Source: Phaeodactylibacter sp. (GTDB taxonomy: Bacteria > Bacteroidota > Bacteroidia > Chitinophagales > Saprospiraceae). From it: DNA of 33,298 nt. A program made the translations under genes and the position numbers. The stretch covers positions 1-33,298 of the forward strand of contig JAGFJD010000287.1 in the NCBI GenBank assembly GCA_024102975.1, written 5' to 3'. This document shows, in pieces, positions 14,544 to 22,399 of this stretch. The notes below the pieces were generated by a model. The model was not told the origin of the DNA and did not search any database. It saw only the letters and a list, made by a program, of their open reading frames with translations. Position 1 is the stretch's first letter. Each line of letters starts with the position of its first letter.

Positions 14544-15956
14544 TCAGCGCATTAACAGCTGCACCTGCTCCAGGAACCAAAGCCGTTCGGTGAGCACCTC
14601 CTCCTGCCGGATCGCCTCCAGCAGTTGGGCGATTTCCGTTTGGTCGTAAGGGTTGGCCGCTGCCATTTTCTTTGCGTAGCGCGTGATGTTGAGGTAGTTG
14701 GCGCGGTGGTAGCCGATCACCTTTTTGCGGCGGATGTAATTGGCCATGGCGTCGAGGTGAGCGGCCAGCAGGCCCGCCTCGCCCGATTCGTAGTAAATCT
14801 TCAGCTGCAGGGTCTTGGTGGCCAGGTTGAGCAGGGGGTCCCGGTAATTGGCCTTTTGCAATAAAGACAAAGCTTCGCCAAAGCGCTTCCTCGCGTATTC
14901 CAGGCGGGCGAGGCAGAAGCTGAAGGAACTTTCCCGGTAGGGCCGTTCCAGGGCGTCCCGGAATTGGTGGATGAATTGTTCCACCCACTCCTGTTCGCCG
15001 GCCTGCAGGCCGGTGGCCACTATGTTGTGATAGGTAAACCGGGAAAGCACCCCGTTTTCCAGCAGCGAACCTGTTTCCAGCCCCTTTTGGTAAAGCATGT
15101 ACAGCTCCCGGTAAAAACTGTGCCGCCCGTCGTTGACCTGCCGGACGCAGTAGTTGATGGCCAGCAGGTAGAGGTCGCGCAGCTCCACCGCCGATACGCA
15201 ATCCCCGTCCTCGAACAGCCGGCTTTGGAATGCCCGGAAACCTTTTTCCGACTCGGGATGCAGCAGCATCCGGTAACAATAGTAATACAGCCCGATGGCC
15301 GGTTCGCCCGTCAGCTCCCGGCTTTCGGCGAAACGCAACAGGGCCGGCATGGGGCCGGGGTCAAAATCCGGATGGTAGACCGTACTGTGGGCCAGCAGCA
15401 GGCAGCTTTGCCGCAGCCGCCGGATGAGGTAGGCGCGGTCCGTCACATCGGCCATCTCCTGCAGGTGGGTGGCTTCTGTGGGGTCGTTGGTGCTCTGCAG
15501 GTGGTGCGCTTCTTCCTGCAGTTGGAGGCGGTGGGTGTAATAGGCGGCATTGCGTGCGCTGTCGCCATCCAGGTGTTGCTGTGCCTGGCCGAGCGCCCGC
15601 TGGAAATGCCCCCAGAGCTTGCGGCGCCGAAAGGCCCGCGCCAGATGGTATTGATGCAGCCGCTTGTCTCTGGCAAGCTCCGAATAGGCCAGGAATTGTT
15701 CCAGTTGCTTGTACAGCCGGCTCATCAGCAGCCGCATCTTCTGGCCCTGGAAGGGCTTCCCGGAATATGCCGCAGCAAACCCCTTTTCCTTTTCGGGACT
15801 AAGGCCCAGGTCCCAGCGGCATTCCGCCAGGTAGGCCCAGAGCCGCAACACGGCCTCGTCCTGGTTGAAAAAGGGAGAACGCAACCACTTCTCAAACTGT
15901 TGCGCGTCGCGCCGGCCCAACTGGCGGGCCGCCTGGTATAAAAGGCTCTTTTCCAT
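14544..15956 (-). CDS. Large helical (TPR-like) protein of unknown function, paralogue of the 6-kb gene
   Basis: The 470-residue protein matches the 485-residue protein at 6055-7512 along its whole length. Shared landmarks are RSPFFNQDEAV near the N-terminus, NYCVRQVNDGRHSFYRELYMLYQKGLETGSLLENGVLS in the middle (given here by its key residues NYC, YREL and LYQKGL), and a WFLEQ segment near the C-terminus equivalent to WLLDEC. It has no signal peptide, is helical and is rich in leucine, arginine and glutamine. It points away from the egt operon while its paralogue lies on the other side of it. The start codon is ATG at 15956. Function is unknown. Confidence 0.85.
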   Translation of the reverse strand: MEKSLLYQAARQLGRRDAQQFEKWLRSPFFNQDEAVLRLWAYLAECRWDLGLSPEKEKGFAAAYSGKPFQGQKMRLLMSRLYKQLEQFLAYSELARDKRLHQYHLARAFRRRKLWGHFQRALGQAQQHLDGDSARNAAYYTHRLQLQEEAHHLQSTNDPTEATHLQEMADVTDRAYLIRRLRQSCLLLAHSTVYHPDFDPGPMPALLRFAESRELTGEPAIGLYYYCYRMLLHPESEKGFRAFQSRLFEDGDCVSAVELRDLYLLAINYCVRQVNDGRHSFYRELYMLYQKGLETGSLLENGVLSRFTYHNIVATGLQAGEQEWVEQFIHQFRDALERPYRESSFSFCLARLEYARKRFGEALSLLQKANYRDPLLNLATKTLQLKIYYESGEAGLLAAHLDAMANYIRRKKVIGYHRANYLNITRYAKKMAAANPYDQTEIAQLLEAIRQEEVLTERLWFLEQVQLLMR

Positions 15957-16018
15957 AGTGGTCGCTTATCAGGGCGTATACTGCGGTAACCTCATATTTA
16001 TCCGGCTCAAAGAGATGG

Positions 16019-16097
16019 ACACAAAAGCACGAAAGCCCCGCCTGCCGATAGCTATACGGGATTGTGGGATTTTGTGATTTCGCGTTTTCGTGGCAAA
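16019..16097. repeat. Inverted octamer arrays in the spacer before the T9SS cargo gene
   Basis: On the left, ACACAAAA, GCACGAAA and GCCCCGCC follow each other in 8-bp register. On the right, GGGATTGT, GGGATTTT, GTGATTTC, GCGTTTTC and GTGGCAAA do the same from 16058 to 16097. The right units approximate the reverse complement of the left ones. The remaining spacer (15957-16265) is AT-rich and I see no gene in it. Confidence 0.6.
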
Positions 16098-16265
16098 AGC
16101 CATCAGGCTCAACTGAAAAGGTGCTATTTTTTAATGTGAAATATAAACCTGGCTTAAAAATGCTATAAATATTGATTTTCACAAAAAATAGCTTCTACAA
16201 TTTGATTTTTTTGATTTTGCACGAACGAAGAACAGTTGCCATTTTTACGACAAACGAAGACCATT

Positions 16266-19082
16266 ATGCGGCAACTCTACTTCATCCTCCTGACTATCGT
16301 GCTTTCCCTGGCCAGCGCGCCCTTACCGGCACAGGGCTGCCTCAATGACACCATCCCCCCCGACCCGCTGGCCGAGAACGGCATCGTCCGCAGCTTGCTG
16401 CCGGGCGAGGCGGCTACCATCCGGGCCCATGAGTTTGACTCCGGCAGCAGCGACAATTGTTCCGACACCCTGGAATACCGCATCGAGCTGGTGGCCAATG
16501 ACGGCGGCACAGCCCCTTCCGACCGCATCGTCGTTGACGAGAGTTTTCCGGGCACCAACCTCATCCGTTTCTGGGTGCGCGACGAAGCGGGCAACTGGAA
16601 CTACTGCATGACCTACCTGCTGCTGTTCTCCTGCGAAGGCGGCACGACCGCCGAATTCGACGGCCTGAGGGAGATAGAGGTGAGCCTCAGCTCCTCAACG
16701 GGCGCGGTTGACGTTTCTCCCTTTAATTTCCTGGTGAGCGTTCCGCCCGGCTGTGGACCCTACGGCGACCTGTTCATCGCCAAAGGAAGCTATGCTTACG
16801 ACGAGATCGGCCTGCTGACGCCCAATACGAGCATCACTTACGGCCCCGGCGAGGTTGGTGTACAGCAGGTGACCATCTGGGGCTTCGGCGGCACCAGCCT
16901 GTACAACTTCCAGGCCTATGTGACGGTACTGGATGAGAACGGCCAGGGCGGCGGCTGTACGCCGGATGCGGCGCCGCCGCTGATGGGCAAAGGGTTTACC
17001 GGGCACGCCGTGCGGGTCAACCCGGTGGCCGGGCAGGTTGTCGTCCGGGCGCAGGATTTGGTAAATTTCGCAATGGACAACTGTTCGCCCGCCGACAGCC
17101 TGCAGTACCGGGTCGTCCGGCTCCAGGACGCCACCGGACAGGTTCCGCCATTCGATACGCTCGTCATCCCGGCCACGCCCACTACCGACGCCATCACGCA
17201 GCCCGTCGAGCTGTGGGTGGGCGACCAGGCTGGCAACTGGAACTCCTATACGACATACGTACTTATCCAGAATGACTTCGGGGAAGCCTTCCTCTCCTTT
17301 GGCGGGCAGGCCTACTTCGACCTGGACGCCAACTGCCTGGAAAGCGGAACCGACCCGCCGCTGGCGGGCCTGCCCGTCGAGGCTCGCCTCTTCCGCAACG
17401 GGCAACCCGTCGGCACGGGCACTCCATTCCTGGCTTCCACGAATACGGCGGGCACCTACAATTTTACGCTCTCCTTTGCGGGCGATACTCTGACGGCCGT
17501 CAACGGGCAGCCCATTATCGTGGAAGATACGAGCGGGCTGGAGCTGCAGGTCAGTGCCGGCTTTCCCATCAACAGCGGCTGCCCGGCAAGCTATACCGTT
17601 GCCGTCAATGCGCACCAGCCGGCCGGGCTGGGCGGGCTGGGCCTGGCCGTCCAGCTCCAGCCCGGCTGCCCCTCTCTTTTTGTCGACATTGGCGCGCCCT
17701 TCCTGCGGCGCTGCATAGGCGAAAGCACCTATCATGTCAACTACGCGAACTACGGGGCCGAGCTGGCGCCCGATGCTTTTGTAGAAGTGGCTTTTGACGA
17801 TTTCCTTACGGTGCTGGGCGCTTCCATCCCCTGGACGGCAGTGGCCGGCAATACCTACACCTTTCCGGTAGGCATCATTCCTCCCGGCGGGCAGGGGACC
17901 TTCAGCGTCACCGTCAACGTCAGTTGCGACGCCCTCCCGGGCCAAACCCATTGCACCGAAGCCCATATTTTCCCTGATACCTTGTGTGGCACGCCGCCCT
18001 ACGACGGCGCCAGCATCCGCGTGGAAGGGCGGTGCGAAGAGGCGGAAGGCGAGGTGGCCTTTAAGATCGAAAATATCGGGCAGGGAGATATGCCCGGGCC
18101 GGGCGAGTACATCGTGGTGGAAGACGTGATCATGCTGAACAGCAACACCTTTCAGCTGGCTGCCGGCGATTCCACGGTGGTCCGCCTGCCCGCTAACGGT
18201 TCCACCTACCGCATGGAGGCCATGCAGGTTCCGGGCCATCCGGGCTTCAGCATGCCCAGCGCGGCGGTGGAGGGGTGCGGCGAAAATGCCGGCGGCGGGG
18301 TCAGCCTCGGCTTTGTCGCCATTTATCCGCAGGACGATTTCAACCCGTTCGTTTCCATCGATTGCCAGGACAACGTCGGCTCCTTCGACCCCAACGACAA
18401 ACAAGGCTACCCGCTGGGGGTAGGGGAGGAGCGCCACATCCGGGCCAATACCAATATCGACTACCGCATCCGCTTTCAGAACACGGGGACAGATACGGCC
18501 TTTACGGTTGTCATCCGGGACACTTTGTCCCCCGTCCTCGACGCCGCAACGGTGTTACCCGGCGCCGCCAGCCATCCCTACACCTTCCAGATGCTGGGCG
18601 GCCACGTCCTCGAATTCCGGTTTGAGGACATACTCCTGCCCGACAGCACTACCAACCTGGAGGCGTCCCAGGGTTTTGTCCAGTTCACGGTAATGCAACA
18701 GCCGGACAACCCTGCCGGCACCATCATCGAAAATACTGCCGCCATCTATTTCGACCTCAACGAGCCGGTGATCACCAATACCACTTTCCACCAGATTGGC
18801 GAGGTGGTGACGATCATCAACCCGGTGCCTGCTGTGCCGCCGGAAGCGCCGGCCCGCGCCTATCCCAACCCGGCTGCCGGGCAGGTGGCCTTCGAGTTGC
18901 CGGCCCCGGCGGAGGGCGTCCTCCGGATATACGGGCGGGAGGGCCGGCTCGTCCGGGAAACGGCCTTCGCCGGCCGGAAAGTAATGCTGAGCCTGGAAGG
19001 GGTTGCGCCCGGTTTGTATTATTTCAGGTTCAGCTGCCGGGAGGGGCCCGGGTACAGCGGTACCCTCGTCCTTTCCAAGTGA
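16266..19082 (+). CDS. Large secreted multidomain protein with T9SS type A sorting domain
   Basis: From the ATG at 16266 the protein has 938 residues and a clear signal peptide (MRQLYFILLTIVLSLASAPLPAQG); the frame also permits a start 30 nt upstream, which would mask the signal. Two related modules of about 110 residues follow, each ending in a shared motif (WVRDEAGNWNYCMTYLL and WVGDQAGNWNSYTTYVL). The middle has a cysteine-containing region resembling surface repeat domains, then SFDPNDKQGYP and IDYRIRFQNTGTDTAF, typical of the conserved repeat domain found just before sorting signals in this phylum. The last 75 residues (AYPNPAAGQVAFELP to YSGTLVLSK) are the type A T9SS signal. It should be cell-surface or secreted; adhesion is a guess. 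A strong terminator follows. Confidence 0.93.
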   Translation: MRQLYFILLTIVLSLASAPLPAQGCLNDTIPPDPLAENGIVRSLLPGEAATIRAHEFDSGSSDNCSDTLEYRIELVANDGGTAPSDRIVVDESFPGTNLIRFWVRDEAGNWNYCMTYLLLFSCEGGTTAEFDGLREIEVSLSSSTGAVDVSPFNFLVSVPPGCGPYGDLFIAKGSYAYDEIGLLTPNTSITYGPGEVGVQQVTIWGFGGTSLYNFQAYVTVLDENGQGGGCTPDAAPPLMGKGFTGHAVRVNPVAGQVVVRAQDLVNFAMDNCSPADSLQYRVVRLQDATGQVPPFDTLVIPATPTTDAITQPVELWVGDQAGNWNSYTTYVLIQNDFGEAFLSFGGQAYFDLDANCLESGTDPPLAGLPVEARLFRNGQPVGTGTPFLASTNTAGTYNFTLSFAGDTLTAVNGQPIIVEDTSGLELQVSAGFPINSGCPASYTVAVNAHQPAGLGGLGLAVQLQPGCPSLFVDIGAPFLRRCIGESTYHVNYANYGAELAPDAFVEVAFDDFLTVLGASIPWTAVAGNTYTFPVGIIPPGGQGTFSVTVNVSCDALPGQTHCTEAHIFPDTLCGTPPYDGASIRVEGRCEEAEGEVAFKIENIGQGDMPGPGEYIVVEDVIMLNSNTFQLAAGDSTVVRLPANGSTYRMEAMQVPGHPGFSMPSAAVEGCGENAGGGVSLGFVAIYPQDDFNPFVSIDCQDNVGSFDPNDKQGYPLGVGEERHIRANTNIDYRIRFQNTGTDTAFTVVIRDTLSPVLDAATVLPGAASHPYTFQMLGGHVLEFRFEDILLPDSTTNLEASQGFVQFTVMQQPDNPAGTIIENTAAIYFDLNEPVITNTTFHQIGEVVTIINPVPAVPPEAPARAYPNPAAGQVAFELPAPAEGVLRIYGREGRLVRETAFAGRKVMLSLEGVAPGLYYFRFSCREGPGYSGTLVLSK

Positions 19083-19088
19083 CTGGAG

Positions 19089-19114
19089 GCCCCGCTGCGG
19101 CGGGGCTTTTTTTT
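19089..19114 (+). terminator. Intrinsic terminator of the T9SS cargo gene
   Basis: GCCCCGC (19089-19095) pairs with GCGGGGC (19100-19106) around a TGCG loop, followed by eight T. It starts 6 nt after the stop codon at 19082. Confidence 0.92.
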
Positions 19115-19318
19115 GGGGGAGAGGACGGGTTACCCTTCTGTTTATTCAGCCGGGCTTTTGGGTACAAGAAATGATAAAAACAATATATGATAGGTTCTGG
19201 ATTCGCTCCGGAAATCACGAAAAAATTTTTTGGTTAAAATTTTGTAAAAATCCACGAACGCGGCTTAAGATTTGGTGTTTATATACCAGTTCAAAATTTT
19301 TAACGAAATTTTACTGAC

Positions 19319-20962
19319 ATGAAAAACATTTTTTCACTGATCGCTCTTTTTTTGATGTTGAACAACCACTTGATGAGCCAGATAGATTGTTCAACTGATT
19401 TTATTGTTACGCCTTCCTGTGCGGTTCCTTCTGATGGCATCACAGACATGACTGCAACTTTTTCGAATCCTTACATTTTCAACAGTCTGGGTTTGGAAGG
19501 ATGTTTTTGGATTCATTGGGAAGTCACTGGTGGACGTATATTGTATGATGGTAACGGGGATGGCGAATTTTCTGAAATTGGAACAGAGTTTTGTCATATT
19601 CTGGGCGGCCCATTCTGTGCAGGAACCTTTGCCGGAGATTGTAGTTTGGAGGAAACAAGTGGAGATCTTCCATATGAGGTTAACCCCATAACCTGGGATA
19701 TCACCTCGGTTACTTCGAATGTGAGGATACAGTGGGATGAGGATATTTCTCCTGACTTTACTCATGGCGTTAGCGTAAAGATTTATCTGCAGTCCAAAAA
19801 GGCAAAGAAATTTACGATTAAAATCACAGGAAAGGAGTTTATTCAACTTTTACCAAACTTTGTTCATCGAATTTTCAAAGAGGTTAAGCTGACCTTCATA
19901 AAATTCACAGTTAAGGACCTTTGTTCGAAGTTCATCCCTTACACTCCAATCCCACAGACAATCCATGATATTGTATCCAGTGACCTTAGTTGCGAGAATA
20001 ATGGAACCAGAAGTTGCTCGCTAGATCTCAGCATGGAACATCCCTTTTGTCCGGCATCCGCTGCGCCAAGTGGGCAAGTTGAATTCCGTTGGGAAAAGAA
20101 GGTCGGATTTGGTCCCTTTTTAACAGTTGGCAATTTGGGTGAGAATGCAACCATTCCAAACCTGTCTCTTACCCAATCTCATACTATCCGGGTGACGCCA
20201 ATTGTAACTTATCACGATGATTTGCTAAATCAGAACATTACGTTGTATGGCGAGGCCTTTGAGAAAGAATTCCCCGCAATACAGGGCAATGCCTTTATTT
20301 ATGGCCCGGAAGATGTGTACCCCAATGGCAGTGATGTCTTCGGCGCCTATTTCGAGCTTAATGGCCCGGTGTCCTCCCCGGTATGGAGCATCACGCCATC
20401 CGAGTTGAATGATCCCTATCATTTCCAGGTATCGCCTACAGGCAACAGTGTCGTCCTGTTCGAGCCTCCCATTGGAGGTACTGCTACTATTTCTGTGACC
20501 GGTTTGAATACAGTCTGCAACAGCACGGTAATCCTGTCAAAAAACATTTGTATTCACGGAATTCCAAACGGTCCAAACAACAGCTCCTGTTCGGCGGGTA
20601 AAGGGGGCAACGAAAACATAGCCGGCCGGGCAGGCGGATCATCTTCCGGTTCGGAGAAGCCGGGTTTCATGCACGCTGACTCGTTCCTTTCCGCTAAAAC
20701 CGGCACATTGGATTTCGATGTTTTCCCGAATCTGGTAAAGGCGGGCGGACTAACCACGATCAGGCCTATAGCGCAAGCTGAAGACAGGAAGCCGGTAGCT
20801 GTGACTGTCTATGACTTGCTCGGCAGGGCCGTATATTCCAAAGCCAACCAGGACTTTTCCGGCTTGGAGCCCATACAAACAGATTCTTTTTCTCCCGGAA
20901 TGTTCCTGGTTGAAGTAACGGACGGAAGAAACAGGGCCGTAAAGAAAATAATCGTCCAGTAA
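19319..20962 (+). CDS. Secreted protein with T9SS-type C-terminus and an AT-rich N-terminal part
   Basis: The 547-residue protein has a signal peptide (MKNIFSLIALFLMLNNHLMSQ). I recognise no domain in residues 22-450, which hold many cysteines and beta-type segments (CFWIHWEVTGG, VEFRWEKKVGFG). The last 80 residues (FDVFPNLVKAGG, VTVYDLLGRAVYS, FSPGMFLVEVTDG) form a T9SS sorting domain. The DNA from 19319 to about 20270 is much richer in A and T than any neighbouring gene, while 20280 to the stop matches the GC-rich neighbours, so the front part may have been acquired and joined to a local C-terminus. It is preceded by a 200-nt AT-rich leader. The product is probably exported to the surface; its function is unknown. 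Confidence 0.88.
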   Translation: MKNIFSLIALFLMLNNHLMSQIDCSTDFIVTPSCAVPSDGITDMTATFSNPYIFNSLGLEGCFWIHWEVTGGRILYDGNGDGEFSEIGTEFCHILGGPFCAGTFAGDCSLEETSGDLPYEVNPITWDITSVTSNVRIQWDEDISPDFTHGVSVKIYLQSKKAKKFTIKITGKEFIQLLPNFVHRIFKEVKLTFIKFTVKDLCSKFIPYTPIPQTIHDIVSSDLSCENNGTRSCSLDLSMEHPFCPASAAPSGQVEFRWEKKVGFGPFLTVGNLGENATIPNLSLTQSHTIRVTPIVTYHDDLLNQNITLYGEAFEKEFPAIQGNAFIYGPEDVYPNGSDVFGAYFELNGPVSSPVWSITPSELNDPYHFQVSPTGNSVVLFEPPIGGTATISVTGLNTVCNSTVILSKNICIHGIPNGPNNSSCSAGKGGNENIAGRAGGSSSGSEKPGFMHADSFLSAKTGTLDFDVFPNLVKAGGLTTIRPIAQAEDRKPVAVTVYDLLGRAVYSKANQDFSGLEPIQTDSFSPGMFLVEVTDGRNRAVKKIIVQ

Positions 20963-20980
20963 TTTAATTCCTGTTCACAA

Positions 20981-21023
20981 TAACCGGCAGGCATCGGGAA
21001 TCCCCTGGGATACCTGCCGGTTA
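20981..21023. terminator. Bidirectional hairpin between convergent genes
   Basis: TAACCGGCAGG (20981-20991) is the exact reverse complement of CCTGCCGGTTA (21013-21023), with a smaller ATCCC/GGGAT hairpin in the loop. It sits between the plus-strand T9SS gene (stop 20962) and the minus-strand glycosyltransferase (stop 21031) and probably ends both transcripts, although neither side has a long U tract. Confidence 0.65.
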
Positions 21024-21030
21024 CCTGTAC

Positions 21031-22155
21031 TCACACCGCTACCGCCACCTGCACCTCCTCCACCTGCTCCCCGATCACCCTTGCCGCATGCGCCAGCCCG
21101 TCCTCTTCCTGCAGGGCTTTGCCCATCATCCGGGCCTTATACTGCATCGACAGGCGCAGGGCTTCTTCCAGGGCGGCCTCCAGCGAAGCGGCCGTCGGGG
21201 GTTCTTCGCTCCGGTGTATGCCGATGCCTTTGCCGGAGAGGATTTTTCCCCAGTTTTCGGCTTCCAGCCCGGAGGCGAACAGGATGCCGGGTACGCCCGC
21301 CCGGATGGCTGCCGGCAGTTTTTCGCAGTTCCGGTAGTGGACTGCGGCGGCGCACTGCCCGAACAGCCACTCCTGCACCGGCGATTTGACATGGTAGATG
21401 TCGCGCCGGAGTATGCCCTCTTTACAGCCGGCCCAGCCGGTGCAGAGGATGGCCCGGAACCCCATCTTTTCCGACAGCCCCTCCACCAGGTTCAGCAGGT
21501 AACTGCATTCGCTTTCCGGCGCCTGGCTGAAATCGAAGAAAACCGGCCGGCCGCCGCGGAACAGCCAGTCGCCCAGGGCGGGGGAGGGGCCGCGCCCGGA
21601 GAGTATCCACTGCAGGCTGTCGGGGATGGCCCACTGTCCGGTGAAATGGATAGCGGAGGCTGCGTTTTCTCCGCCGGCGAGCAGCTGCGGGCTGAAGTTG
21701 TAAAGAGTCGGAAGGCAGCTCCCTGCCCTGGGCCGGGGCCCCCGGATGCGGGAAACGAGGCGGCTGAACAGCCCCTTTTTCTCCTCCAGGCCGTCGAATA
21801 CCTCTCCGGCCTGCAGCACAATGCCCATCACCGGGCAAGGAAGGGGGCCAAGCGCCTGCAGGAGGGAGAGATAAGGTTGGTGGACGGCCATCAGACTGGA
21901 GGTTTCGGCCAGTTGGCGGATTTGCCGGGGAAAGATGCCAGGTTTATGATTTGTGATTTTTGATTTGCGATTTTGGATTTCCCAGAGAGCCTCCACCGGC
22001 TGGAAACATAAGCTCAGTTTCCGGGCCAGGGGCTGGTACTCCGGCGCGGCGGCAAGGAGGACGTGCCGGCCCTGTTGTTGGAGGCGGGTACCGAGGGCCA
22101 GCATGTAGTGGACGTCTGTTTCGGTGCCAAAGGTCAGGAGGGTGATGGTTTTCAT
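21031..22155 (-). CDS. GT1-like glycosyltransferase with degenerate donor-binding motif
   Basis: The 374-residue protein has the GT-B layout of the YjiC/MGT-type GT1 family: N-terminal ITLLTFGTETDVHYMLALG (4-22) and a C-terminal half with FFDFSQAPES and AAIRAGVPGILF. In active family members the segment after the conserved His (H273 here, in AAVHYRNCEKL) reads HGGAGT and binds the nucleotide-sugar phosphates. Here it reads YRNCEK, so activity is doubtful, or the donor is different. Residues 59-71 (EIQNRKSKITNHK) are encoded by an in-frame heptamer array and look like an insertion in a loop. The gene is monocistronic and converges with the T9SS gene. Fold assignment is good; activity is unproven. 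Confidence 0.8.
   Translation of the reverse strand: MKTITLLTFGTETDVHYMLALGTRLQQQGRHVLLAAAPEYQPLARKLSLCFQPVEALWEIQNRKSKITNHKPGIFPRQIRQLAETSSLMAVHQPYLSLLQALGPLPCPVMGIVLQAGEVFDGLEEKKGLFSRLVSRIRGPRPRAGSCLPTLYNFSPQLLAGGENAASAIHFTGQWAIPDSLQWILSGRGPSPALGDWLFRGGRPVFFDFSQAPESECSYLLNLVEGLSEKMGFRAILCTGWAGCKEGILRRDIYHVKSPVQEWLFGQCAAAVHYRNCEKLPAAIRAGVPGILFASGLEAENWGKILSGKGIGIHRSEEPPTAASLEAALEEALRLSMQYKARMMGKALQEEDGLAHAARVIGEQVEEVQVAVAV
21942..21983. repeat. In-frame heptamer array inside the glycosyltransferase gene
   Basis: Six consecutive 7-mers of the type ATTTNNG (GTTTATG, ATTTGTG, ATTTTTG, ATTTGCG, ATTTTGG, ATTTCCC) total 42 bp, exactly 14 codons. This is the only such array in the window that lies inside a gene, and the copy number keeps the frame open. 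Confidence 0.8.
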
Positions 22156-22356
22156 GATACTCCGGGTTTAGTGTGCTCTTTCGGGGGGGAGGTGTTGTTC
22201 TTGCTTATATATTTCGCTGTTTGGGCAAATGTTACCCCCCGGAGAGCTTGTTTCTGCTTATTTCTATGGATAGATACCGGAAAAGTGGAGGTTACCCCTA
22301 TGGGATTAACATTTTTTTAGCATATAAAAAGATAACAAAGGTTGCATTTTTATCTG

Positions 22357-22399
22357 TTTCTTTACAAATTTGGAATTGATTTCCAAATTTGTAAAGAAA
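22357..22399 (+). promoter_or_regulatory. Perfect 19-bp inverted repeat ending on the start codon of the DUF4143 ATPase
   Basis: The arm 22357-22375 (TTTCTTTACAAATTTGGAA) is the exact reverse complement of 22381-22399, around a 5-nt loop. The last base of the right arm is the A of the ATG at 22399. As RNA this would hide the ribosome-entry region; as DNA it could be an operator. Confidence 0.8.

Noticed and set aside
16695..18437. 580-codon minus-strand frame opposite the T9SS cargo gene
   Set aside because: Shadow of the strongly supported T9SS gene; no signal or domain.
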